Below, one piece after another: positions 20,710 to 31,290 of a stretch of 64,000 nucleotides of DNA. A program made the position numbers and the translations under genes. The stretch covers positions 89,573,018 through 89,637,017 of the forward strand of contig NC_084794.1 of assembly GCF_963169125.1 (NCBI RefSeq), in the 5' to 3' direction. The number at the start of each line of letters is the position of its first letter. Position 1 is the first letter of the stretch. The DNA comes from Humulus lupulus (Eukaryota > Streptophyta > Magnoliopsida > Rosales > Cannabaceae). The notes under the pieces were generated by a model. That model was not told the origin of the DNA. It did not search any database and worked only from the letters and a program-made list of their open reading frames with translations.

Positions 20710-22759
20710 TTACCTAAACAACTCGGGGTACTAAGTCTGCATATCTGCCTCCAGCTCCCAGGTCGCTTCCTTGACCTTGTTCCTCCATAATATCTTAACT
20801 AAAGGTATAGTCTTGTTCCTCAGGACCTTGTCGTTCCTGTCTAAAATCTGAACTGACTACTCTTCACAGGACAAGTCTGTCTCCAGTACCAAATCCTTAT
20901 AACTCAATATATTTGCCCCATTTGATACATACTTTCTTAGCATGGAAATATGGAATACATTGTGCACGCTAGACAGTGCAGGGGGTAAGGCCAATATGTA
21001 AGCCACCTAACCAATCCTCTTTAAGATCTCAAATGGTCCCACAAACCTAGGGCTCAACTTGCCCTTCTTCCCGAATCTCTTCACCCCTCTCAGTGGTGAA
21101 ACCCTAAGGAAGACATAGTCTCCCACCTGGAACTCCATGTTCCTCTGCCTTGGGCCTGAATAACTTTTCTGTCTACTCTGAGACGCGAACATCCAAGCTC
21201 TAATCTTCTCAATAGCCTTAATGGTCCTCTGAACTGCCTCAGGACCCAAATATTTCCTCTCACCCATCTTATCCCAATGAATGGACGATCTGCACTTCCT
21301 GCCACACAGCATCTCATAAGGTGCCACTCCAATAGTAGACTGGTAGCTGTTGTTATAGGAAAACTCTATCAAAGGCAAATATTTACTCCAGGACCCTTAA
21401 AAGTCCAATACACATGCTCTCAGCTTGTCCTCCAATATCTTGATAGTCCTCTCAGACTGACCATCAGTCTGAGGATGATAAGTTGTACTGAACTTCAACT
21501 GTATACCCATCACCCTCTGTAAACTTCCCCAAAACATGGAAGTAAAGATAGGGTCCCTATCAGACACGATAGACCTCGGAGTCCCATGAAGGTGAACCAT
21601 CTCTCTCACATAGAGATCTGCATATTGTTCAATAGTGTAATTCGTTCTCACTGGTAGAAAGTGAGTTAATTTCGTATATCGATCTACGATGACCCAAATT
21701 TAATCATGTTGGCCCACTATCCTGGGCAATCCTGCCATGAAATCCATTATGATATCCTCCCACTTCCACTCTGGGATATCCAGAGGCTATAACAGCCCTG
21801 CTGGCCTCTGATGCTCTGCCTTGACTTGTTGATAGGTCAGGCACCTTGCCATGTATTCAGTCACGTCCCTCTTCATCCCATGCCACCAATATAAAGCTTT
21901 CAGATCTTGGTACATCTTCGTGGTGCCTGGATGTAGAGAATAAGGGATAGTATGAGATTCATCTAGAATCTCCCGTCTGATCCCAGCGTCCATTGGAACG
22001 CAGATCCGATCCTTGTATCTCAACAAGCCCATGCTTGGCGCTGTATAGTCCTTAACTACTCCAGCTAGGACGTCCCCTCTAATCTACCCCAACTGTGGGT
22101 CATCTAACTGCTTCTCCTTAATCCTCTCCAAAAGAGTAGACTATAGGGTGATGTTGGCTAACTGACCCACCACTAACTCAATTCCTGCTCTAACCATATC
22201 GTCAGCCAACTCCCTGGATACCTGCCTGGCATTATACAACTGTCTCGGACCCTTCTGGCTTAAGGCATCTGCTACCATGTTGGCCTTCCCACTGTGATAG
22301 AGGATCTCACAATCATAATCCTTTACCAGCTCTAACCAACGTCTTTGCCTCATGTTCAGATCCTTCTAAGTGAAGAAGTATTTTAAACTCTTGTGGTCAG
22401 AGTATATCTCACACTTTTCACCATATAAGTAGTGCTACCAAACCTTCAGTGCAAAAACCATTGTTGCAAGTTCTAAATCATGTGTGGGGTACCTCTGCTC
22501 ATACTCCTTCAGTTGACGTGATGCATAGGAAATCACCTTCCCTATCTGCATAAGGACACAACCTAGGCCTTGCCTCAAGGCGTCACAATAAACCACAAAA
22601 TTGTCCTGACCTATAGGAAGACTCAGAAGCGGAGCGGTGATCAAAATCTTCTTGAGCTTCTGGAAGCTGTCTTCACACTTTTCTGACCATATAAACTTCT
22701 GATTCTTGCTGGTTAACTCTGTCAGTGGTGACGCAATCTTGGAAAACCCCTCTACAAAG
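20710..22759 (-). pseudogene. pol: RNase H, integrase and chromodomain of element B
   Basis: Read from 22759 leftwards: end of RT connection ([13 protein letters not shown]), Ty3-type RNase H ([18 protein letters not shown], then [13 protein letters not shown] and ADALS), HHCC region of integrase (DESHTIPYSLH ... CLTYQQ, in which the final Cys reads Tyr), catalytic core (WKWEDIIMDF and SIVSDRDPIFTSMFW), the GPY region (KLSPRFVGPFEIL) and a chromodomain ending YPELFR with TAA at 20710-20712. About ten in-frame stops interrupt it. RT and RNase H are separated by the solo LTR at 22760. Confidence 0.9.
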
Positions 22760-25024
22760 TGTAACGACCCAAAATTCACTAATAAGGCTTAAGGGCTTTG
22801 ATTAGTGTGCCGGGAGGGCATAATTGGTTTATATGTGATTTAAATGATTTTAATGCATGATTATGTGATAAGCATGCTTATGTGACTATATGTTATAATT
22901 GTGGAGACCACATTATTATGTGGATATATTTACAGCATACGGCTTGAGGTAATCCTAGGGAGCCAGTTAGCGGGAAGTCACAACAGAACCTAATACTTGA
23001 CTCGGGGCGACTTAACGGGTATTTTAGGTATTAGATATTTTTTTAGGTTATCGGGTTATGAAAATAAATAATTGGAGATATATTTGAAGTTAGAGAGTTT
23101 ACGTGGGAATATTGGGGAAGTTTACCATTTTGCCCCCGAGGACGTTTTTGGTACCCCGAGCCTTGGGATTGACTTAATTAACTAAGGATAGATAAAACAA
23201 AACCAAGGAAAATATTAGAAACACCTAAACCGACCCTTCCCTAATCTTTCAGCTCACTCAACACTCTTTCTCTCAAGGAAACCATGGAAACCAAAGGAAG
23301 ATTCAGCTAGAAACTCAAGGATTTGAGCTGGAATTTTGGGGAATATCTCAGTAGCAAATTGAAGGTTCAGAAAAGAAGTTAGGTAAGCATTGAATTATGA
23401 TTTAGCTATCTAAATTCTGTAGTTTTGGCTGGGTATTAAGTGTTCTTGGGTTCTTGATATTGAAGATTGAATTGAGGCTAAGGACTTGGGAATTAGCTCA
23501 GCAACAACTTGGTGGACTTGTTCTTCAGTAGAGGTAAGTCTCTAATTATGGTTTAGCACTTGAATTATGGGGATTGTTGGATGTTCTAGGTAGTTTTTGA
23601 GCTTTGGGGTTTCAAGGATTGAAATGTGATTTTGATGAGTTTTTAAGCTAGTTTTCCTATGGGTTTTGTTGCTGGGAGTATATTAGAATTATTGTGATAA
23701 TTAAAGTCTCATATTGGGAGGGTTTTGGGTTAAATTAAGTGAGGTTTAGCTGTTAGAAATGGTGATTTTTCTTGGTTCGAAGGGGTTGGGCCGCGGCTCT
23801 GTTCTTGGTGTGTCGCGACCCTCTAGAATAGGTGGGAGCTGAAGAAGAAGGGCGGACCGCGGCATGGGGAGTGCTGGGTCGCGGTCCGTGTCTGTTGTTT
23901 GGGGAGGTTGGGCCTCTGGATGGAGGCGGGCCATGGCACAGAGGGCTTAGGGCCGCGGCTCTTAAGGGCATTTTTGTCTTTGAGAAGGTTTTAGGTGCGG
24001 GGACCTAACCTAGGGTGCTCGGGATCGGTTCCACTACCGTGTTTGGTGAAATTCGATGTTCCGAAGGCTAGAACTTGGATCGAAAACCTTTATTCAATTA
24101 TTATTTATGGAATTCCTTATCTTGGTTGTGACTAGGTGTACGCTAGGGCTCGGGAAATGGATCGTGCTCAAGGGTCATTTCTTGTAATCAAAGCGTTTGG
24201 AGTTAAAGGTAAGAAAATTGCACCCAGTTGTGAGTTATGATGGGACTAAGGGTTCCCTATACATGTATGCATTATTATATGATGGTATTAGGCCATGTGA
24301 ATATAAAACAAACGGCCTAAGAGTTCTGGAGTTAATGTTGGCGCACAGGGCGCAGCTCAGCCACTGGTAGCTGAGGACAACTTAATATTCACTGAGCTCG
24401 ATTTAAGCGGACCAGAGTCAGTGGGGTTAACAGAGGGTACAACCTAAGGGTGTCGACCCTAATTATTATATGACTTAGTTGTTAATGTTGATTTGATGAG
24501 TTTGGGTATGTCGAATGTCTGACTATGTGAATGCTATGTATGATTGAGTATACGGTTATGTTTTATATGTTATCTGGTTATTGTCATTCATCATGCTGTG
24601 ATAATATAGTTTTCTTGATGGGCCTTGGCTCACGGGTGCTGCGTGGTGCAGGTAAAGGCAAGGGAAAGCTTAATCAGCCCGGATTTGGAGAGCTTTAGAG
24701 GCGAAATGTACATAATCAGCTGCTCGGCCGCCATGGTCAAGGGATGGACAGGAACAGGAGAACTTTAAATGTTTGTTTTTCCCTTAGAGTGGCCAGTGGT
24801 TGTATATATCTGAAAACTTTGTAAACTATCCTTTAAACTCAATTACTTTTGGGATCCCATGTATAAAACGTTTATTTAAATGAAATGTATCTTTTGTGAC
24901 CAAAACCTTTTAACCCTAGTTCATCAATAGTTAGTGACATGTTTTCAACTAAATGACTTGAATAGCAAATCCTCTACTCTTATAAACACACAGTGTAACG
25001 GTCTTGGCTACCCAGGGCATTACA
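22760..25024 (+). mobile_element. Tekay solo LTR (2265 bp) in pol of B
   Basis: TGTAACGACC to GGGCATTACA, flanked by CAAAG at 22755-22759 and 25025-25029 (perfect). Pol of element B continues on both sides (RRFV | EGFSK). It lies opposite to B. Its start is close to the 15262 and 57565 LTRs (same subfamily). U3 palindrome 22908-22923; CpG-rich block about 23788-23975; CTGCGTGGTGCAGGTAAAGG near 24640. Confidence 0.93.
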
Positions 25025-26575
25025 CAAAGCGTCTATAATAACCTGCCAATCCCAAGAAACTTTTGATCTCTAAAGCCCTCTTCGATCTTGGCCAATCTCT
25101 GGCTGCCTCAATCTTCGCTAGATCCACCATAATTCCATCCTTACTAACTATGTGACCTAAGAAAGTCACCTGTGGCAACCAAAACTCACATGTCTTGAAT
25201 TTTGCATACAACTCGTGTTCTCTCAACCTCTGTAGTACAAATCTAAGGTGCTGCTCATTTTCTATCTCTAATTGTGAGTATATTAGTATATCATTGATAA
25301 AGACGATCAAAAACCAATCTAGGTAATCCTTGAACACCCTGTTCATCAAATCCATAAATGTTGCTGGGGCATTAGTCAATCCAAATGACATCACCAAAAA
25401 CTCATAATGCTTTTACCTGGTGTGAAAAGTTTTCTTCGGTATATCCTCCTCCCTGATCCTCTGCTGGTGATAACTGGATCGAAGATCTATCTTGGAGAAT
25501 ACCGTCCTACCCTGCAACTGATCAAACAAATCATCAATCCTTAGTAGAGGATACCTGTTCTTGATAGTCAACTTGTCCAGTTCTCTATAATCAATACACA
25601 CCCTCAAAGAACCATCTTTCTTCTTCACGAAGAGAACTGGTGCACCCCATGGCGAGAAACTAGGCCTGATAAAACATAAGTCTAGTAGCTCTTGTAGTTG
25701 AACCTTTAGTTCCTTTAGCTCAGCTGGAGCCATCCTATAAGGTGCCCTAGACACTGGCTCTGTCCCTAGCGCTAATTCAATCACAAACTCAATCTCCCTG
25801 TGTGGAGGTAACTCTGGAAAATCCTCTGGAAACACGTCTGAAAACTCACAGACTAATCGGGTATGTCCTTGTCCCACTGGCACGACCTGAGTGGTATCCA
25901 CCACGCTAGCTAAGAACCCTATGCATCCCCTCTGCAATAGTTCTCTTGCCCTAAGTATAGATACATAGGTATACGGGGTCCATGCCCAGTGCCAACAAAT
26001 ACAAAGGGGTCCTCACCCTCAGGCTCAAAGGTTACCATCTTCTTCTTGCAATCTATCGTTGCCCCATACTTCTCTAGCCAATCCATACTCAGAATTATGT
26101 CAAAATCAGTCATCACCAATTCCACCAAGTCAACTAATAATTCCCTGGCATCCACTATAACTGGTAGTGATCTAACCCATTTCTTGGAAACCATTAACTC
26201 CCCAGTAGGTAGCATAGTACCAAACCCCACAGGATAAAAGTCACATGGTCTACACAATCCATCTATAATCCTACTAGCAACAAAAGAGTGCATAGCACCT
26301 GAATCAATCAATATAGTATAAAAGGTTCCAGTGCTAGAAAGCTGACCTGTAACAACCAAGGGACTAGCCTCGGCCTCTGCCTGAGTCAGGGTGAACACCC
26401 GAGCTGGCATCAGGCTGTCCACCTTCTTGGGCTATTCCTTTATGGCTCTCGGGCAGTCCTTCTTCAAATGTCCCACAATGCTGCAAACAAAACAGGCATT
26501 CGCCAAACATTCCCCAATATGGCGCCTTCTGCACCGGGTACACTCTGGGAATGCTCTCCAAGTCTCACTGCCACC
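25025..26575 (-). pseudogene. pol: Protease and reverse transcriptase of element B
   Basis: Read right to left: Cys/His motifs CRRRHIGEC and CFVCSIVGHLKKDC, protease with TILIDSGAMHSF (DSG catalytic motif) and IILSMDWL, linker [18 protein letters not shown], then RT with [30 protein letters not shown] and [18 protein letters not shown] frameshift at about 25920-25935 separates protease from RT, and a stop stands near 25413. The RT catalytic box reads FIND (Asn codon at 25293-25295) instead of FIDD, so the enzyme would be dead even if the frame were open. The segment ends in [13 protein letters not shown] at the solo LTR. Confidence 0.9.
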
Positions 26576-27534
26576 CTACTGGCCCATCTGTATGCCCCGT
26601 GGCAACCTATCTGGCCCTAGAGTTGAAACTGTATCTAGAGTCTTTCTCTTTTGGTCACTCAGGTCTCCGCCCCTGTCAAAGCCTGTAAATGGAGGTCTCG
26701 GCCTCTTAGAATCCCTTTTGGCTGCATTCTTACGCCAGATCTTGTTCTCTGCACTCTCAGTTGTAAGCGCCTTCTCCACAACCTGTGCATAGGTGGTCAA
26801 TCCTGGCACAGTAGTAATACGAACATCTTGGGCTATCATAGGTTGTAGCCCTTGGATAAACCTCTCTCTTCTGGTCCCATCAATGGGCACCAGATCCTTG
26901 GCAAACTTTGCCAATCTATCAAACTTCAGGGCATAGTCATTCACTGTCATGTTACCTTGAAGTAACTTGCTGAACTCTTCAGCCTTCGTAGATTTAACTG
27001 CATTATTGTAGTACTTCTCATTAAATAAAGTTCTAAACTCTTCCCATTCCATGGTGTTTACTACTCTGGTCTGGGATACCACCTCCCACCATATTCGGAC
27101 ATCCTTTCAAAACATGTAAGTGGCGCATGCCACTCTCTCATTACCACCTACCCTCATAAAATCCTGGATGGTGGTTATCATTGTCATCCACTGCTCAGCC
27201 TTCAGTGGATTTGAGCTGCTCTCAAAAACTGAAGGGTGTTGTTTCCTAAACCTCTCATACAGGGGTTCCCATCTATCTCCCCCTGCCTGGGGCTGCACTA
27301 CCGCTAGTACCTCTGGTTGTATCATTGCCGGTACTGCGGGTTATGGGTTCCCTGCTAGAACATATTGTTGTCTTAAGAGGCGAATCTCTTCTTCCTGCCT
27401 CTCTAATATGGCTTACATGCCAGCAAGCACCTATTGCCAGTTTTTTGGAGCTGGGGTGGGGCCTAGCCCTGGTCATTCCCTTCCCTGGCCTGTATCTCTT
27501 GGCTAGCCAACCTTTCTAACCTTTGAGGATTCAT
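26576..27534 (-). pseudogene. gag: gag of element B
   Basis: Starts at ATG 27534 (MNPQRLERLA), matching the starts of C and D in position. The N-terminal half has several stops. The gag domain is well preserved: EPLYERFRKQHPSVF, AEQWMTMITTIQDFMRV, VACATYMF, LFNEKYYNNAV, LLQGNMTVNDYALKFDRLAKF and ERFIQGLQPMIAQDVRITT, then a basic linker before a TAG at 26576-26578, with Cys/His motifs following in the same frame. Gag and pol therefore share a frame, as in the other Tekay copies here. Confidence 0.9.
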
Positions 27535-27642
27535 ACTGATATCTAACCCACTCTACAGTGATCAAATTGGTCATTAGGTAAGTAATAACCATACCTCTTA
27601 CCGCCTGACGGTCCAAGATCAAACAGACAAACAAATACATGC

Positions 27643-27980
27643 AATGCTAATAAGCATGCCAACACATAATATGCTCATTCATTGTACTAATAAGCACTTC
27701 CTGATATTCATCAACACATAACAATGCTAATAAGCATTTCTGGCATTCATAAGCAATTAACGATGCACATAAACATATTCAAATATTTGCACATGTATAA
27801 CAATGCTAATAAGCATGTTCTTTAATCCATGCTAGTGTTAACGGTGCTAATAAGCATTTCCTGACCTATATGAAAATAATAACGCTAATAAGCATATCTT
27901 GACCTACATGTCCACATAATAACGCTAATAAGCGGTTCCTTTGCATTCACAAGCAATAAAAATGCTAATAAGCATGTTCT
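27643..27980 (-). repeat. 40-bp-period palindrome array in leader of element B
   Basis: On the plus strand the centre CTAATAAG starts at 27647, 27687, 27727, 27767 (degenerate), 27806, 27847, 27885, 27925 and 27965: nine units, 38 to 41 bp apart. Typical unit AATGCTAATAAGCATT, with AACGCT and GGTGCT variants. It lies between gag start (27534) and primer-binding site (28184), the same place as in C and D. Confidence 0.85.
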
Positions 27981-28183
27981 TTACCATTCATGCAACAGTC
28001 AAGGGCCTGGTCCTATCATATTATCTCATGCTTCCTAAACAGGCACGCAAATAAGGCATTTATATCTTATTTAAGCAGTTAAGCACATAACCACATAAAT
28101 AGTTACTGAACCCATAGTCGAGCATACCTTTAGTGGCGAGTGTACATGCCCTGCCAGTCTTCAAGAACCCTTAAACCTTGACA

Positions 28184-28195
28184 GCTCTAATACCA
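28184..28195 (-). other. Primer-binding site of element B
   Basis: On the minus strand TGGTATTAGAGC, three bases from the LTR end; one C to T change from the initiator tRNA-Met complement. Confidence 0.85.
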
Positions 28196-28198
28196 AGT

Positions 28199-30727
28199 TG
28201 TAACATCCTCCTAATCCAGGACCGTTACACTATGTACTTTAAATTGTGTCAGACTTGCTAATCAAGTCATTTGGTTATAAATGTGTGACTAGGGTTAACA
28301 TCAAGGGTTAGGGTTAAAATTTTTGGCCAAAGGAACTATTGACTTTTATTTAAAAAGTTTCATACATACATGGGATCCCAAAATATTACAAACAACGTTT
28401 AAAAGGGTGTATATACATAAAAGTTATAATTGGTCGACATAAGTGGAAAAATTAGGGCTACAACCCTAGTTCCTCTGAGATATCCTCAGTCATGGTGGAC
28501 GAACAACCGCATATGTACACACCGCCACCGAAGCTCTCAAACTCATGGCTGGTCAAGCTTTCTTTTTCCCTTACCTGCACCACATAGCACCCATGAGCCA
28601 TGGCTCAGCAACAAAACTTAAACACAGAAAATACAAATTTCCATATACTCATCTAGCATGCCCAGCAATAATAACGTACTCATGCAGGCATACAATTAAA
28701 AATAAATGGTCATTTGACCATTCTAGGGTCACTGCCCTGAATAGTTGACCATAGAGTCAACCCCGAGGCCCTATGCCCTAGCTATGTGACTATATAATCA
28801 CCTAGGGCCCTCGCCCTTAGCTCTGGGTAACTAGCCTTAGAGCTAGCCAAACACTTTTATTTTCCAATGACCATTGGTTCCGCCAACGTAATAGTATGTT
28901 GCTGATTTTGGCCTAAGCCTTTCGACCAGCGCGCAACGTGCTATTGTCGTCCTTGACTAATAAGTCAAGCCCTGAATTAGGAATTCGGATACAGATATAA
29001 AAACAAATATAGATAAGCATACTTCAGAAAATACATGTATGCATACATATTAATCATATAACGTCATCAAGTAATTGCAAACATAGTAATAACCATGCTC
29101 CTCAACGGGGACAAGCCCTAGTTACACAAACCATGCGAACAGTCATATAACACTTAATCAGGTACAGAATATTCAAGTATGCTTAATCAACAAGCGAAAT
29201 GATAACTTAAACATGTTCATTCTAAGGGGCCCGAGCCCTATTCATAATTATAATTAACAGTCGGCCCAAGCCCTAATCACATATATCACGTATTGGGTGC
29301 AGTTTTCTTACCTCAAGTCCAAGTATAGCGTAAAATAAAAATGACCCTCGAGCACGATCCTGGTTCTGAGCCCCCTAGCGATAACCTAGTCACAACCATA
29401 ATATAGGATTCCATCCATAATGAGCTAATAAAGGCTTCTGAACCGAGTTCTAGTCTTTGGGACCTTGAATTCTACTAAATCGGGTAGTAGAATTGATCTC
29501 GAGCCCTTAGGAATAAATCCCCGTCTCTTAAAACCCACGGTGGTCAAAATAGCCCAAGTGGGCCACGACCTGCCCTTGAGGGTCACGACACACCCCTCAA
29601 TTCAGAGGCCCTCTTCTTCCTAGGAATGGGACACAGGCTGCAACCTACCCTTGAGGGTTGCGGTGCGCCTCCCAAACAGAAGCCCCCAAGGGCAGTGGGT
29701 TCGATTGGGTTGCAGCACCCCAAGAACAAGGTCGTGACCTGACCCTGCAAACCCAAAATTCCTCCATTTTTCCCCAGCCAAACTCAATCAAAACTAACCT
29801 AAATCCACCCTAAAACAACAATTCAATCCTCATAACAGATTTAATATCTTCCCGACAACAAAACCCAAATAAAAACTGGATGAAAAACTCATCAAAACTC
29901 ATTAGTCCAACATTTGAGCTACAAGCTCAAGAACACCAAAATCTCTAATAGAATTCAGTAAAAGCATAGATTAGAACCTTACCCCAACTGTGATTTAAGT
30001 CCCCCAAACTATAGTCAATCGAATTCCCAAGTTCAAGCCTTCAATCCCCAAGTTTTTAGCCAAAAATCCTTTTGTTCCTCAAGCAATTCACTTAGAAAAT
30101 GAAAGAGAATGAGGGAGAGAGATAGGGTCGGTTGAGTGAGCTGCTACAAGTGTTTGTGGTGTTTTTGTTTTGTTTCCTTAAGGCTTAAGTTACTTAAGCT
30201 AATCCTGACGCTCAAGGTACAAAAAATGTCCTCGATGGCAAAATGGTCAAAATCCCTAGTATTCCCTTCTAATCTCACTAACTCCAAATATATCCTTAAT
30301 TATTCATTTTTGTTTCCCGATAACCCGATACTGAGCTCTATACCCAAAATACCCCTTGACTTGCCCCGATTCGGGTCTTGGGTCCCGTTGTGACTTTCTT
30401 GCAAATTTTCCCCCTAGGATCGTCTCGTGTCGAGTAACCCAAATAAACCCACATAATAATGTGGTCTCTCATATATATTATATATATGCACATATATACA
30501 ATTATGCCCATAACGGGCCAATTTACGAAAATTGCCCTTCTAATAAGAAATGGGCCCACATGCATATTTAATATTCCTAAACATGCACAACTAGTTATAT
30601 TATCATATAACTCACATAATCACATAATCATACACAAATATATCATATAAGCATATACTTCCATATATTGCCATCCTGGCCCCCTAATCAAGGCCCTAAG
30701 CCTTATTAGGTAATTTGGGACGTTACA
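28199..30727 (-). mobile_element. 5' LTR of element B (2529 bp)
   Basis: On the minus strand TGTAACGTCCC to TGTTACA, next to the primer-binding site. U3 palindrome 30449-30464, GA-rich patch about 30100-30128, CpG-rich block about 29545-29760, one W-box palindrome 28953-28968. ORFs in it that mirror ORFs of the 3' LTR (for example 30136-30393 and 20089-20322) are duplicates of non-coding LTR sequence. Confidence 0.9.
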
Positions 30728-31110
30728 CTGGTGTTACACATTCTTTTGTTGCTAGTAGAATTATTGATAGATTGTGTAGACCATGTGATTATTATGTTGT
30801 GTGGTTCAGGACCTTATTGCCCACTGGGGAGTTAGTAGTATCTATGAGACAGGTCAGATCATTGCCAATGACAGTAGAGGGCAGAGAGTTGTTAGTTGAT
30901 TTGATAGAGTTGGTTATGACCGACTTTGAAAGGATTCTGGGTATGTACTAGTGAGTGAAGTATGGGGCAACCATAGATTGCAGAAGGAAAATGGTAACCT
31001 TTGAGCCTGAAGGTAAGGATCCTTTTGTATTTTTTGGCACTGTGCATGGACCCCGTGTACCTATGATATATGTATTCAGGGCTAGATATCTATTGCAAGG
31101 TGGTTGCATA
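30728..31110 (+). pseudogene. pol: Protease of element C, last visible segment
   Basis: After the second CTGGT, element C resumes exactly where 18173 stopped: THSFVASRIIDRLCRPCDYY, LLPTGELVVSMRQVRSLP and DLIELVMTDFERILGMY, then stops (TAG and TGA at about 30949-30955) and the ATIDCRRKMVTFEPEG and HGPRVPMIY stretches, ending in YLLQGGCIGL. At about 31110 similarity to pol ends and Tat-type leader sequence begins. RT, integrase and the 3' LTR of C are not in the window. Confidence 0.85.
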
Positions 31111-31223
31111 GGATTGAGTGGTTGAATCCATGCTAGTTTTTAGGGTACAATAATTTACAAAAGCCTAATCTCCTTTATTCAAATTTCTTAATCTATTGTT
31201 GGCGAAAACCCGCGTCAATAGAT

Positions 31224-31238
31224 TGGTGCTTTCATTGA
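31224..31238 (+). other. Candidate primer-binding site of element G
   Basis: TGGTGCTTTCATTGA follows an AACCCGCGTCAATAGAT block and begins TGG, as needed to pair with a tRNA CCA end. It differs from the Met site of the Tekay elements. I cannot name the tRNA. Confidence 0.45.
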
Positions 31239-31290
31239 AAGAAAGATTAGGTTTACTAAAATTTTCAAAAAAAATTCATCCCATTGTCAT

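Larger units (their letters stand above)
18174..30727 (-). mobile_element. Tekay element B, complete with both LTRs
   Basis: A reverse-strand element with 3' LTR 18174-20672, polypurine tract 20673-20690, pol and gag 20710-27534, leader, primer-binding site 28184-28195 and 5' LTR 28199-30727. CTGGT stands at 18169-18173 and again at 30728-30732, a perfect target duplication, and protease of element C continues across it. Without the inserted solo LTR 22760-25024 it would be about 10.3 kb. The two LTRs look roughly 90% alike by eye. Stops, one frameshift and an altered RT active site mean it is not autonomous. Confidence 0.93.

Noticed and set aside
26391..26792. 133-codon plus-strand ORF
   Set aside because: It lies antisense to gag/protease of element B and has no domain; it is a shadow frame. 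The same applies to 61445-61870, 60603-61076 and 27120-27506.
27643..27980. Regular short palindromic repeats with roughly constant spacing, like a CRISPR array
   Set aside because: Units are only about 16 bp, diverged, AT-rich, inside a plant retrotransposon leader, and there are no cas genes.
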